Source: Rhizoclosmatium globosum
Lineage: Eukaryota > Chytridiomycota > Chytridiomycetes > Chytridiales > Chytriomycetaceae
Assembly: GCA_002104985.1 (NCBI GenBank)
Contig: MCGO01000249.1
Span: 1-50,667, forward strand
Direction of reading: 5' to 3'
Length of the DNA stretch: 50,667 bases
Below the pieces are notes generated by a model. It did not search any database. It was not told the DNA's origin and saw only the letters and a program-made list of their open reading frames with translations. Shown here piece by piece: positions 1 to 10,051 of the stretch. A program made the position numbers and the translations under genes. Every line of letters starts with the position of its first letter. The first letter of the stretch is position 1.

Positions 1-372
1 TCGTTTCGTCGCTGTTGCGAAGAAACGTTGAAAGTTGCAAGAAAGGAGGCCAATATTATTTATACCATTCTTGATGGTATGTCTTTTGAGTTGTATATTG
101 GTCTCTAACTTTTACTACCTAGTTTTCCGATATGATCCTGTATAATTGGAAAGGAACACAGTCTCGTGGAGGTGATGGCGCGAATTCGGGAAAGAACATT
201 GAAGCTGAGAGGGCCTTAATGGGAGTGCGAAGGAAAATGAGCGATTCGCTCAGTATCGAATGCCAAATAATGAGCTTGTTTTGTCGGCAACAAGTCCAGA
301 GAATTTGAGCAAAATGTACCCGGCTGGCAGCCTTGGATGTGATTAAGTGTAAATAAGAGTATAATTAATTTA
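1..372. other. Flank without a recognised gene
   Basis: This is the 3' flank of the thymidylate kinase gene and the edge of the window. I see no convincing coding frame, repeat or RNA gene in it. Short open frames occur on both strands but none resembles a known family. Confidence 0.4.
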
Positions 373-1277
373 TCAACATTTAAGGCAACCATGAATTGGA
401 GTAAAACGATAAAGCTCACTGCCATAATGGCAGAGTGTTTGTCCCCATTCTCTTGAATCATGGTGGTAGTGATCCAAAATTTCATCTGATAATGCTTCCT
501 TTGTCTGACGCGCATCCATGATCTGTTCGAGACGTATAAGTTCAAGCTGCGTTGAAGAGTTGTTGTCCGAATATATATTAACTTCCAGTTACTCTTGTCA
601 ACAAGATCCAAAAAGCAGGTTCGGACCTTTTCCTGGAATTCCAGTTCTCGTATCGCTCCAGGCCATAGTCGCGCGTGGCTGGCATCTGGTCGGGATATCG
701 AGAAAGAAGACATGTCCGGTTTTAGGATGCCAGCATCAACAGACTTGCACCAATCCTTATCCAAGCCTGCACCTAGCCACACACTACTATTAATAGAGAA
801 CTAGATAGGGGGTTCTAAGCGGGGGATCCCACCTTAGCGAGGTGTATGCAACGCAGAGAAGGGTAGCGGTCGACGACAACAGTCTCGCCCTGCATCAGCG
901 AGTTGCGCAGCGAGCGCATTGCCTCGGCCCTACGCGAAACAGGCCCTTTCTAGCACAACAGATTCGCCAACAAACAAAAACAAACAAACAAAACCGATTC
1001 GCAGCAAACAACAATGGATTGGTGCGGTCGTCCAGGCCGCGCCGCTTGCTGACAAATACGCGTCAATCAACTTGCCCGTTCTGTTGCCGATCTGCGCGGG
1101 ACGGTTGAGGAGGCGTCAGCTTAGGCGGATCAACCTGGGCGACTCACCGGGAAAGCGATAGGCGGAACTGCGGTGTCCAAGTGCATTCAACCGCGAAACT
1201 AGTTGCGCAACTTGCGTGCTCTTGCCACTGCGGTCTACTCCTTCAAACACAACAAGGACTCCTCGCGCGTGTGTCAT
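373..1277 (-). CDS. CDC8: Thymidylate kinase (dTMP kinase), reading frame broken by several single-base differences
   Basis: Thymidylate kinase phosphorylates dTMP to dTDP and is needed for DNA synthesis. From the ATG at 1277 the minus strand encodes a P-loop, VFEGVDRSGKSTQ, then an AYRFP block; the exon ends at a GTGAGT donor. Downstream, family blocks appear in order but in different frames: GKLIDAYLS, LLFAANR, VVVDRY, a VAYT-AKVGSP-like stretch, KDWCKSVDAGILKPD, GLERYEN, EFQEKVRTCFLDLVDK, and a C-terminal run ending at a TGA at 373-375. At least one more intron (GTTTGT to TAG, about 920-985) is likely. Each frame jump can be explained by one missing or extra base, mostly in a short run of identical bases. 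The enzyme is normally essential, so sequencing error is more likely than a true pseudogene, but the sequence alone cannot decide. Confidence 0.8.
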
Positions 1278-3684
1278 TTTTATTGGATGAATTTGGAATT
1301 GAGTAAACTTTAAACAGCAACACTGCGTCTTGATCGTCTGAGCGGATGGTAATTCTTTTGCCTTCTTGAACATCTTCTGTGTCCTCATTATCGTCCTCAC
1401 CTTCATTATCCCGTCCATTCAATTCCTGTCCTCCTTCTTCATGGCCTTCTCCTTCCTGATGTTCTTGTTGTCCATCGCTTTCCTCGTCACGACCAAACAA
1501 ATGGTTGTTGTCTTCATGCTCTTGAGCCGAATTATAGTGGTTGCCAAATTCACTGTAAGACTCGCTTTCTCCATTTTCGTGAAGTTCGTCTTGGTTTTCG
1601 TCTTCATTTTCGCGCTTATTCAAGCCTTCAATGTTATCGTCGTGATTATTTTCGCCCTGTCCTTCATTGTCTACGTTATCAGTCTGGTCGTCACGAAGTT
1701 CAAGCCCTGAATCGTCTTCCCCTTCAGAATCTTGCTCATCACGCTTTTGAAGTTCTTCCGAACCTTCAGTCTCTACGTCTTCGTTTCCATCGTCTTTGGC
1801 AACGTCCTCGCCATCTGAATTATTGGAATATTGAGTTGCATCGGCTTCCTCCTGAATGTTGTCGACGTTGTGACCGCCCACAACCTCGTAGAGTAATTCT
1901 GATCCTAAGACAGCTTGGACGGTGACAACATTAGGCTCATTATGTGGTATTTCAAGCTCTACTGCATCGTCTTCAAGGACAATGCTGCGTCTACCACGGC
2001 TGACATATTTAGAATCACGGTCTCCAGTTTCGCGTCATCTCCTGACTCTGTATCAGAATCAAAATCGCGTTTCTCGAATTCATGATGCTCTGATTCTTCG
2101 TCAACTTCTTCATTGTCACGTTTGTCATGTCCCTGTTCTGCATCATCTGCTTCCACTTCAGTTCGTCTTCAAGAAATATATCGCGTCGATCGTGGCTGAT
2201 TTCTGAAAAATCGCGGTCTACTAGCTGTTCGGAATCTGCATCAGCGTCATCACTATCACGCTCGTTGTGTCCCTGTTCCATATCGTCTGCTTCCACTTCA
2301 GTTCCGTCTTCGAGAAATATATCACGTGGACTGTGGCTACATTCTGGAGAAGCACGATCTTCGAGATGACTGTACGATTCCGAATCTGCATCAGCGTCTT
2401 CGTCTCGGTGATTGAGCGAAGAATGTTCATCTTCCTCCTCTGTCCCCTCATAATTTTCTCCTTCAGCTTCAGCGACTTCAATGTCACGATCCTCCAAATC
2501 CGAATTTTCACCTCCTTCATCATTGCCTTCACCATCACGTTCGTGTAGCAACGGATCCTCCTCGTCCGCTTCCACTTCAGTATCGTCCTCAAGAGTAATG
2601 CTACGTCTGGAGCGTTTTACAAACTTGGAATCACGATCATCTAAAGACCCGTTAACCTCCTCACCACCTTCATTATTTTCGTCTCGTCTATCATTTGTTC
2701 CATCTTCTTCTTCGGAAATTTCGGAATCACGACCATTGATTTCATCGCTCACGTTTTCACCCTCCTCAACCTCTTCTCCATCACGTATCATGATAGACTG
2801 TCCAGTTTTACCCACAGGGTGAACAGACAGAAATCTAACTCTTCCTCCACAACTGCCTGGAGTCTTGGACAAAACAGAGAGAGTAATAGCCCCGTCCTTA
2901 GGATCAACCGGAATTTGAATGGAGTAAGTGGTAAACACTTCACTTGCGACATATTCTGCTGCAACAACAGTCGTCGCGAGTCCTTGTCTTGACAAACGCA
3001 ATCCAACGGTTGGTGCAGGCTTTGGAACATTTTCAACGACTGTAACGTTGGCTTTTGGTTTGCCTTCGTCGGGTTTACCACCGGTAAGTGGAATAGTTGC
3101 CGTAGGCGACATTTTTACAGAGACATTGTTTCCTTTGAAGTTTGGGGGTACTTGAACATTAGTTTGAGTCGCGTTACTTGGTTTAACCACGTCACGCGGC
3201 TTTTTCTGAGGAACCTTTACAACTGTTGGTTGGAAGCTTGGGACAGTAGGTGTAGAGCATGTTGTATTGTATCCAAGTTGGAAACTGACAGTCAAGGATG
3301 CAACACCTATTCGCACAATCAAGACGGTTAGTTTTATGAACACTAGATAATAAAATTCCGTTTCTCACTTTTGGGAACTTGAAACTGTTGATACACTCCA
3401 CCTGGACCCTTTCCATTCGGGTTCAAGTTGACAAAATGACCCTTTGTGTCCACTTCAATTGCCTTCTCCACACATCCTCCGACAGTCACATAAGAGCACG
3501 GCAAAGCAGTCCAACTCTCTCCTCCTTTGAGAAAGTTTCCATTTGCAAGAAGTTCAGTTACAGGAACGGGGAAAATCAGTTTGTTGTTTGGTGTAACCTT
3601 TGCGATGACGTTTGGGTCTGGGACAACCACTGCGTAAGAATAAACGGCCGCACTCACGAGGAAGAGAACGGTCTCGATGTGCAT
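1243..3684 (-). CDS. Secreted protein: N-terminal globular domain and long acidic repeat tail with dibasic sites
   Basis: The protein starts at 3684 (ATG) with a signal peptide, MHIETVLFLVSAAVYSYA. Exons are 3369-3684 and 1243-3306, with a 62-bp intron that joins VYQQFQVPKS to VASLTVSFQLGYN. The N-terminal part (about 250 residues, motifs NGNFLKGGESW and NLNPNGKGPGGVYQQF) resembles jelly-roll or carbohydrate-binding folds, but I cannot name the family. From about 2820 downwards the tail is rich in Glu, Asp, Ser and Asn and carries imperfect repeats containing LEDDTEVEADEE, LEDGTEVEADD or LEDELEVEADD. Dibasic sites (KRS, RRS, RRD, KRD, KRE) interrupt it repeatedly. Two single-base frame changes, near 2157 and 2030, must be bridged to read the tail as one protein. 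The end overlaps the start of the kinase gene by 35 bp, so the exact stop is uncertain. Confidence 0.65.
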
Positions 3685-3871
3685 GTATATTTCGAGTCGA
3701 GATTCACACGCGTTCCCTTTGTTTTTAGATGAGAGTTAGAGACAATAGAATACGTAAATCCAATCAAATTCTTTTTTACTAATTTCCTATTTTCTTGGAG
3801 TTAAACGCAGGGGTATTTGAAAGATAAGGTAGCAAATAAATCGGAAATATAACGTATGGTGTTGTAAACCA

Positions 3872-4237
3872 TTAACGAGGATGACCCCACTTTCCTTTTC
3901 CACGGAATTTCCCATTTTTAGCAGTGGAAGTAGTTTTGATGTGGGTAGCAAATGCTTTGACACTGGGGCTGACTTTCGTTACAGATTTGGTTTTGGACTG
4001 ACCTTGGACAGATCGTGTCTGAGGAGGCAACTTGCTCTTGACAACAGAATTGGCAGTCTTGGAAGACTTTATATGCTCAGATGAATGTCCTTTGGGAAGA
4101 AGAATCGCGCTATGTGGTGATGGATGCCCCTTTACAAGTGGGCGCTTTATAGGAGATCGTGAAGAAAGTGGATGAAATTCCACTTTTGCAATTGCACCAG
4201 TAAGCAGGAGCAAAATAAACAGGGACACGACCTTCAT
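3872..4237 (-). CDS. Small secreted basic protein of unknown function
   Basis: One exon encodes 121 residues. I chose the ATG at 4237 because it begins a clear signal peptide, MKVVSLFILLLLTGAIA; the open frame extends upstream but is not hydrophobic there. The mature part is rich in Lys, Ser, His and Pro, has almost no acidic residues, and contains a KR pair soon after the signal sequence. It ends in a Lys/Gly-rich stretch, GKFRGKGKWGHPR. There are no cysteines to suggest a folded effector. Its upstream end lies 66 bp from the stop codon of MYG1 on the same strand. I recognise no family; the assignment as a gene rests on the signal peptide and the open frame. Confidence 0.5.
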   Translation of the reverse strand: MKVVSLFILLLLTGAIAKVEFHPLSSRSPIKRPLVKGHPSPHSAILLPKGHSSEHIKSSKTANSVVKSKLPPQTRSVQGQSKTKSVTKVSPSVKAFATHIKTTSTAKNGKFRGKGKWGHPR

Positions 4238-4302
4238 AGTTTGATGTGTTGTGGATGTAAAGATGATTCTTTTTGTTCTTTTGGGCAACATCCCAATCAA
4301 AA

Positions 4303-5484
4303 TCACATATCAAGAGCCTTCACGGCCATCTCCAAAGCACCTTCCCTCGTTGTAGTTCCACCAATAAATCCACTTGCATGAACAAAAATGCATCCAGGGA
4401 TACCGCTCAAGTCACTCAAAGCCTGGTCACGAATTCCACGCCAAACATCTGGCAATGCTTTGCGAGAGACAAATGATTCTGGTGATTGAGGAACAGCTTG
4501 AATACGCCATTTTTTGGACTCATCAGGGTAAATGATGTATAAGGGTGCATCAGAGTCCTTGATGGAGTGTTCCTGCTCAAGGAGGTGGAGATGTTCCTTC
4601 CATCTGTGTACAAAAAGTTAAATATTGACAGTTAAAAGGGGATTTAGTGACGTACGGGCAGAATTGATCAAAGGCGATGATCTTTCCAGATGGGTGAATC
4701 TTGTGTCTGCTGGCGAGACCAGTCTCAACAATTTCACGGGCAGGCAACCAAGCAAGGGCAGTGTACTGAACGCGCTCAGTGAATTCAGTTCCAGTCAAAG
4801 ACACTGTAATTGAAGAGTTGTTACTGTGCCGTTATTTCCCAAGCACAAAACTGACCAGCCTTCAAGAATCCTTCCAACAGAATAGCATCATTAGATTCCT
4901 GATTCCACCATGGGTTAAGTTTTGCGACACGGCTGGAGATAGAGGTACCGTCACGGTATTTTGGACGCAAGTCAGCAGGGTATTGAGAAACTCCATTATC
5001 AACACCGTCAAATCCTTCAATGAAATCGTCGTATGTCTTCTGGTAAACGAGTTCGAGACGGGGGTCTGTAAGGTTCCATCCAAGGATGTTGGCAATGACT
5101 TCGCGCCCAAAGTGCTATGGGAAGAAGTGTTAGAGCATAACTTCAATATGCTAGCTAATGTACTTTGTAGACAAGACCGGCAGAGGAAAGCTTAATGCTG
5201 TGTTTGTCGTCGAAAGTCTCCTCAAAGCCACGTTGGTGGTGGTCGTATCTGTGCTTTGAGGGTTCGTAGGTTCCGCCAACATCAACAACCACTGAGCCAG
5301 CATTAATCACAGCTTCATCTCGGGTGCGGGTGACAGGGGCGTCCTAAGTGGTAAGGTGATGTTAAGCTCAGGTAAGGGTGCACAGAGAACACACCTTGAA
5401 CTGCGAAGTTTGGCGAAGAAGAAAGACAGCGAGTGTTTCATCGGCGTGGAATGTACCCGAATGAGTGACGATTGTTGGGGACAT
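4303..5484 (-). CDS. MYG1: MYG1/UPF0160 family 3'-5' RNA exonuclease
   Basis: MYG1 proteins are DHH-like exonucleases that act on RNA in nucleus and mitochondria. Five exons (5395-5484, 5164-5343, 4856-5114, 4656-4803, 4303-4603) join in frame to 325 residues, close to the family's usual length. Visible motifs are the N-terminal THSGTFHADETLAVFLLR, the TRTRDE box, VVVDVGG followed by RYDHHQRGFEETF (the metal-binding DHH region), and the C-terminal SGFIGGTTTREGALEMA. Introns are 49-52 bp. The ATG at 5484 was chosen because it begins the conserved THSGTFHADE block. Prefoldin subunit 3 lies just upstream on the same strand, with 91 bp between its stop and this start. Confidence 0.95.
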
Positions 5485-5575
5485 GGTGGTTGACAGCCTT
5501 CGAATTGAGGGAACTTTGGAAAGAAGAGAAAACAGTTTGGACATTTATTCCCTTCATTAATCTTTGTTGCTATAA

Positions 5576-6613
5576 TTACTTCTTTGCGTCGCGTCTGTTC
5601 TTCACATCCCAGTTGTGTACACGAGAGAAGTTTACCTTTTGCAGGACGACTTAGCTCAAAACACTTCAAAGAAAGCAATATACCTCCATGGTTGTAATCT
5701 GCTCCTTCAAAAACGCCAAATCTTCCTTCACTTGTGTCAATGACACTTTCGCAGTTGCAAGCTTTTCTGTCAATAGATCCCGCGCTTCCCCTGTCTCATA
5801 CTCCAACATCACATTTGCCTAGAATGTATCATCAACTTCAAATAGTCTTGGATTGAACGCTTACTCCAAGCCATAGGCAAACTGTCTTTGTTGATTCAAT
5901 CTTCGCATTCACCCACAAGGTGTCATTGATCTCAAACTCTGTTGTGATAGCTTCTTCCGCGTCCTGTCAAACAGATTAGACTCTGCTTGTAACAAGCAGA
6001 AACTACTTACGGAGCGAGAGAGCAGATACAGGACAACATCGAGGGTCTTTTTGATTTCGGGGATTTTGGACTCGAGACCTCTCCTTCTTGATGCAAGATG
6101 GCCTTCCATTGTTTTGTATTTGCTGTGGAAAAGGGGTTATTTGAGGCAGACTGAGTTGTTTGGTGCGATTGATGTTGAGATGTGTGAGAGGGGTGGAAGT
6201 AGTGAGCGGTCAGCCAGACGGTTGCTAAGGGAGCAGTGCACAAGTTTCACGTTATACTTCAATTCGCCCATTCCCATTACTCAAGTTGACAATAGATGAC
6301 AGTGAGAGGTGACAATGATGCGCAAGGGGGTCCCCGCAGCTTTGTATATTCAACTCGGATTCGAGTAACCTACGCAATCATCTCCTGGAACTTTCGCAAA
6401 GTCGCCTCGACATTTTCAGGAGTTCCCACAAACTGGTCGACATTGTCCTGAGGGCAGAAGGTTAGTTTCTGTGCTAAGCATCCATCCTTAAAGGGTGGGC
6501 TCCAAAAACAGGTGAGCCCCGTCTCTATCGGTAAACGAATCGATAGCAAATGCACTTACAATGAAGGGTGCTTTTGGGATTCCGCGTGGGTTAGTGGTGA
6601 CGGGGTCAGCCAT
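5576..6613 (-). CDS. PAC10: Prefoldin subunit 3 (VBP1/Pac10-like)
   Basis: Prefoldin is a hexameric cytosolic chaperone that passes unfolded actin and tubulin to the chaperonin CCT, one of whose subunits is also in this window (CCT3, 47.9-50.0 kb). Six exons (6560-6613, 6374-6447, 6011-6122, 5865-5963, 5684-5818, 5576-5635) give 177 residues. The family is recognised by MADPVTTNPRGIPKAPFI at the start, VDQFVG and ATLRKFQEM, the coiled-coil helix GLESKIPEIKKTLDVV, the hairpin motif VCLWLGANVMLEYE, and a C-terminal helix ending HNWDVKNRRDAKK. Four of the five introns are 46-112 bp; the second is 251 bp, unusually long for this window, and could hide an alternative exon. The start codon agrees with the usual N-terminus of the family. 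Confidence 0.93.
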
Positions 6614-6783
6614 GATATTGAGTTTTTGTGAGAGAAACAACAAACACAATAAAAGGAACATAGAACTTCTTATTACCATACAGCAAAGGATAGCACTGAA
6701 ATCGTTTATTGACATAATTCTCGTATATTTTCCCTCTTTTCTCTCTCACCTTAAACGCACAATCTCTCTCTTTCTATTCGGTT

Positions 6784-7902
6784 TCAACAAGATGTAACGG
6801 ATCCTACTTGCACCCACACAAGCGACCCAGAGTTTCCGTAACTACAAAGAAGTGAGTAGCTACAAGCCCAACTTCCATAATTAGTACAGCCTTGACCAAC
6901 AGCGGTACCAGCTGAGTTCTTGGTTGTCGTCGATTTTTTTGTTGTGGTGACAACGGGAACATTTGTCGTAGTCGTTGGCACGACTTGCTTGGTTGTGCTC
7001 GTCTTGACAGCTGGGACAGTGGTTGTTGTAGTCGTAGTAAAAATGGTAGTCTTGCGCACAGTAGTAGTTGAGCCTCCAACCGTGGTTGTTTGAGGTGGAA
7101 TACTTGGGTTACTCACGATGCACATTCCAAGTTTATCACTCCAGCCAGTCGCGACGGTGTAACTCACACCATCTCCTCCTACTACAGTACCACTGTTGGT
7201 TCCAAATTCACACTTGTCTGCAACTTCTCCTCCGGACGTATCGTTTGTATCATCCCAAGCAGCCAGCGCAGCAATGTCTCCAGCTGGGTCCGTAATGGTC
7301 TCAATGAGCTCGTGCGAAATACTAACATGATCAAATGTGGATCCACCACAATCTGGCAAGACTCCGTAATACAAGTAAGGAACGCCGGGAATACTGATTC
7401 CATAGTCAGCGAGAACAATGACAGTATGCCAAGCACCGCATCCAGAGCAAGTTGTGCAGGTGGAAGGTTGGCCATTCGTGTACCAAACATAGTCCACAGA
7501 GATTCCTTGCTGAAAGTGCAACGCGTAGTACGAGTTCGCGTTGGGGGCAATTTTACCAGTCTTGATCAAGTTTACAAAATATTGATGCAAGTCCGTGTTA
7601 TCCACAAGATGAGTCTTAATGTTGCTTGTTTCGGAGAACGAGTCAACCAAGCGACCTCTTCCAATCTTCTGTGTTGGAGTATTGTATTCGGAGAGCCAGT
7701 CGATGTAGGGAGAGTTTGTCAAGGCGGTATAATACTGATTGATCTGTGGCTGAAAGCGGGCGGCGCCGTAGAAAATGGTAGTCACTTCAACGTTAGAAAC
7801 CACTAATCCACCGTTGTATGGAAGAACTTGAGCAGCCACAGTCAAAGTTTGAAACAACAGGGAAGCAAAAAACATTGGCAGACTGATTTTACGTTGGTTC
7901 AA
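6784..7902 (-). CDS. Secreted EXORDIUM-like protein with Ser/Thr linker and C-terminal Cys module
   Basis: A single exon encodes 372 residues. A hydrophobic signal sequence (about residues 8-24) leads into a globular domain of about 240 residues with the blocks VEVTTIFYGAARF, IDWLSEYNTP, CTTCSGCGAWH, YYGVLPDCGG, SISHELIETITDPAGD and GGEVADKCEFG. These resemble the EXORDIUM/phosphate-induced protein family, in which a (G/S)HEL.E...(T/N)P motif and an E(I/V).D.C motif are typical. HELIE is not the HExxH of classical zinc proteases, so I do not call it a peptidase. A Thr-rich linker follows, then a short Cys module, GCTNYGSWACSYSLLCSYG, resembling small sugar-binding modules of fungal secreted proteins. 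A paralogue lies at 10.1-10.8 kb. Likely extracellular or wall-associated; function unknown. Confidence 0.75.
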   Translation of the reverse strand: MNQRKISLPMFFASLLFQTLTVAAQVLPYNGGLVVSNVEVTTIFYGAARFQPQINQYYTALTNSPYIDWLSEYNTPTQKIGRGRLVDSFSETSNIKTHLVDNTDLHQYFVNLIKTGKIAPNANSYYALHFQQGISVDYVWYTNGQPSTCTTCSGCGAWHTVIVLADYGISIPGVPYLYYGVLPDCGGSTFDHVSISHELIETITDPAGDIAALAAWDDTNDTSGGEVADKCEFGTNSGTVVGGDGVSYTVATGWSDKLGMCIVSNPSIPPQTTTVGGSTTTVRKTTIFTTTTTTTVPAVKTSTTKQVVPTTTTNVPVVTTTKKSTTTKNSAGTAVGQGCTNYGSWACSYSLLCSYGNSGSLVWVQVGSVTSC

Positions 7903-8013
7903 TGAAGGTGATTGTCATCAGGTCGTCCATTCTATTTGAGGCTCTCGATAAACATCACGAGGATGGCACGGGAGAAAAGGAACGCCACCTCTAACCGCCA
8001 CTTCAATGAAATG

Positions 8014-8047
8014 AATGGCACCCACGCGATAAATGGCACCCACGCGA
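8014..8047. repeat. Two copies of a 16-bp direct repeat between divergent genes
   Basis: The sequence aatggcacccacgcga occurs at 8014-8029 and again at 8032-8047, separated by 2 bp. It lies in the 280-bp space between the start of the EXORDIUM-like gene (minus strand) and the start of the Sec14-like gene (plus strand). It could be a paired binding site in a shared promoter; that is inference from position. Confidence 0.6.
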
Positions 8048-8182
8048 CCCAAGCCACGTGATGAGGATGGGTTCCGCGTTCCGTTCCGCGACACTTGCGC
8101 TATTCGATGTGACACTGCAGTTCTAATGCGAATATATGGCGGCTGAGATTGTCTTAATATCGCGAGTTCAACTCCAAAGAAA

Positions 8183-9075
8183 ATGCCTGGAAATCCAATC
8201 TTATCCCCTCCTGAGTTGCCGCCAAGTCAAGTACCAGTCCTTAGCGCCAAGCAGCAGCAACTCGTCGATCAATTCCGTTCCAGGGTTCCTCAGCTGATCT
8301 CATCGTTGAAAGGCGGGGAGGAAGAACAGGAAAGGTTAGCCCAATGGACGGACGAATCAGCAGCAACCAGACGTTACTTGGTCGATACTAAGTGGGATCT
8401 TGAGGCTGCAGCTGTCAAACTTCAGGCAACGCTGCAATGGTATTGAATCGGGGTTTGAAGTGGGCACGCACTCACTTCTTTCAAAGGCGTAAAGAATACA
8501 AACCAGACCAGATCCAGCCATCCGAAGTCGAGGAAGAAGCAGTGACCGGTAAAGGATATATCTCAGGATTTGACAAGACCGGCCGTCCAACACTCTTCAT
8601 CATTCCGGCACGAGACACGTCAAAAGACCCAGAGCGATCCCTGCGATTCCTCGTATTCCTCATTGAAAAGATTACCAAACTAATGCCAAAGGGCATCGAA
8701 AAGATGGCGGTTATTGTCGATTATGCGGGGATCGGTTTCTTCAATGGCACGCCCATCAATGTTGCAACAAAGTACCTCCATGTCCTTCAAAATCACTACC
8801 CGGAAAGACTTGGCGTACTTTGTGTCGTGAACCCGTCCTTGTTCCTCAATGGCCTATTCACTCTCTTGAAACCTCTGATGGATCCTGTCACTGTTGCAAA
8901 AATCCACTTGCTGGCTGTTGACAAAACTTCAGCGGCCCAACAAGTCAACAGCGAAAATGGTCCTATCGAATTGCGTAGTATTTTCGCCGAGAGCCAATTG
9001 CCACGGGAATTTGGTGGAAGCTTCGATTTTCAATACAATCACACAGAATATTGGCCCGCCATACAACGAGTATGA
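8183..9075 (+). CDS. Sec14-like CRAL-TRIO phosphatidylinositol/lipid transfer protein
   Basis: Two exons (8183-8439, 8487-9075) with a 47-bp intron give 281 residues. Splicing joins TLQW to RKEYKPDQI, which restores the CRAL-TRIO N-terminal helix motif; reading through instead hits a stop. The N-terminal region (about 55-110) is the CRAL-TRIO-N helix bundle. The lipid-binding domain follows, with KGYISGFDKTGRPTLFI, the DYAGIGF strand, the helix LHVLQNHYPERLGVLCVVN and a C-terminal LPREFGGSFDFQYN. Proteins of this type exchange phosphatidylinositol and phosphatidylcholine or other lipids between membranes. No membrane segment or targeting signal is seen, so it is probably cytosolic. Confidence 0.92.
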
Positions 9076-9139
9076 CGAGCCAGTTTATTTGAAGCTGAAA
9101 GCATAAATGAGATATAATCGCTAATAAAATGTGGGTGAA

Positions 9140-9663
9140 TCATTCTTTAGATTCCTCAAACTTTTGCTTGACTGTGTGGAATATCTGATTGATTGTTCGT
9201 GTTTCTGACTTCGCGTTTGATTGTCGTTTCGTCTGATAGAAAACGATGATTTCTGCAATATTTGCAAACACTGCTGCCAACACACCCAAACATCCTCCGA
9301 AAATCACCATTGTGCCAAGACCATAATGATCTTGAATCAGTCCGGAAACAGGGGGGCATGCAAATGTCCATACGGCAGCGACAGTATATACTACAGAAAT
9401 CAACGTAATAAAGCTCCTATCTTTCGCAAAAATTTGACTGAAAATTTGAGATAAAAAGGCTGGACACAGCGCCCAATAACCTCCAAACGAGAATCCAAGA
9501 GCAGATCCAACCACACATAGTGTGACAAAATTAGAGGCAGCGAGCCACGAAAACAAGCTTGCTGCCACCATCCACGCACACAACATATGAGCTTTCGATA
9601 CGCCAAAAAACCAACGAAATTAAAGTCATTGAAGAAAACCGGAAGTCCGATTTGTGGCTTCAC
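9140..9663 (-). pseudogene. C-terminal remnant of a major facilitator (MFS) transporter
   Basis: The minus-strand frame 9140-9586 encodes about four membrane helices with MFS character, for example VVGSALGFSFGGYWAL, TVAAVWTFACPPVSGLI and MVIFGGCLGVLAAVFANI, and a short polar tail ending at a stop at 9140. This fits the last third of a 12-helix transporter, perhaps of the monocarboxylate or oxalate/formate type. Upstream the frame is closed by a stop at about 9613. The overlapping frame up to 9663 holds a possible continuation, VGFLAYRK, which suggests a frame change. I find no N-terminal eight helices between here and the EXORDIUM-like paralogue. It is most simply a truncated relic; a missed upstream exon is the alternative. 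Confidence 0.55.
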
Positions 9664-10051
9664 AGTTCTTCAGGAATGAGAAGGGAGTCGCAGAATCGGA
9701 AACTCTATCTATCGTGTGCAATATTGTCGCAGCTTCTTGGTTTAAATGAAGTATTGGCACGATACATCACACAAGGTGAACCAATTTGAATATCACGTTT
9801 CGCAGTTAAACTTTGTCGCACTTGATATTTCAACTTTTCTTTCATTTAGAGCTGAAGCTTATCATTGAAATTAAGATTCTAAAGTAACTGTATGGCCATC
9901 TCGTCTTCGAGTTATCTTGCCTTGAAGCTCTTGAGATCTTCCGAGTTTGTGTCTATGCTTCTTTGTGTTATTCATTGACTCGAACAATAATTTTTATATT
10001 TGCATTTAAGAAAACGTATTTTATGATAGCTATCTGTCTCTATAATTCAAG
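9664..10051. other. AT-rich intergenic stretch without recognised gene
   Basis: This stretch lies between the transporter remnant and the second EXORDIUM-like gene. It contains only short open frames that look like chance. I see no RNA gene, repeat or clear regulatory signal. Confidence 0.4.

Noticed and set aside
1366..1710. Hydrophobic plus-strand frame over the acidic repeat gene
   Set aside because: Val/Ile/Phe-rich sequence is the expected complement of Glu/Asp/Asn codons; it is a shadow, not a membrane protein.
7090..7806. 238-codon plus-strand frame opposite the EXORDIUM-like gene
   Set aside because: It is an antisense shadow; no family features, while the minus strand encodes a signal peptide and conserved domain.
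8437..8486. Apparent frameshift in the Sec14-like gene
   Set aside because: A 47-bp GT-AG intron explains it and restores the TLQWRKEYKPDQI motif.
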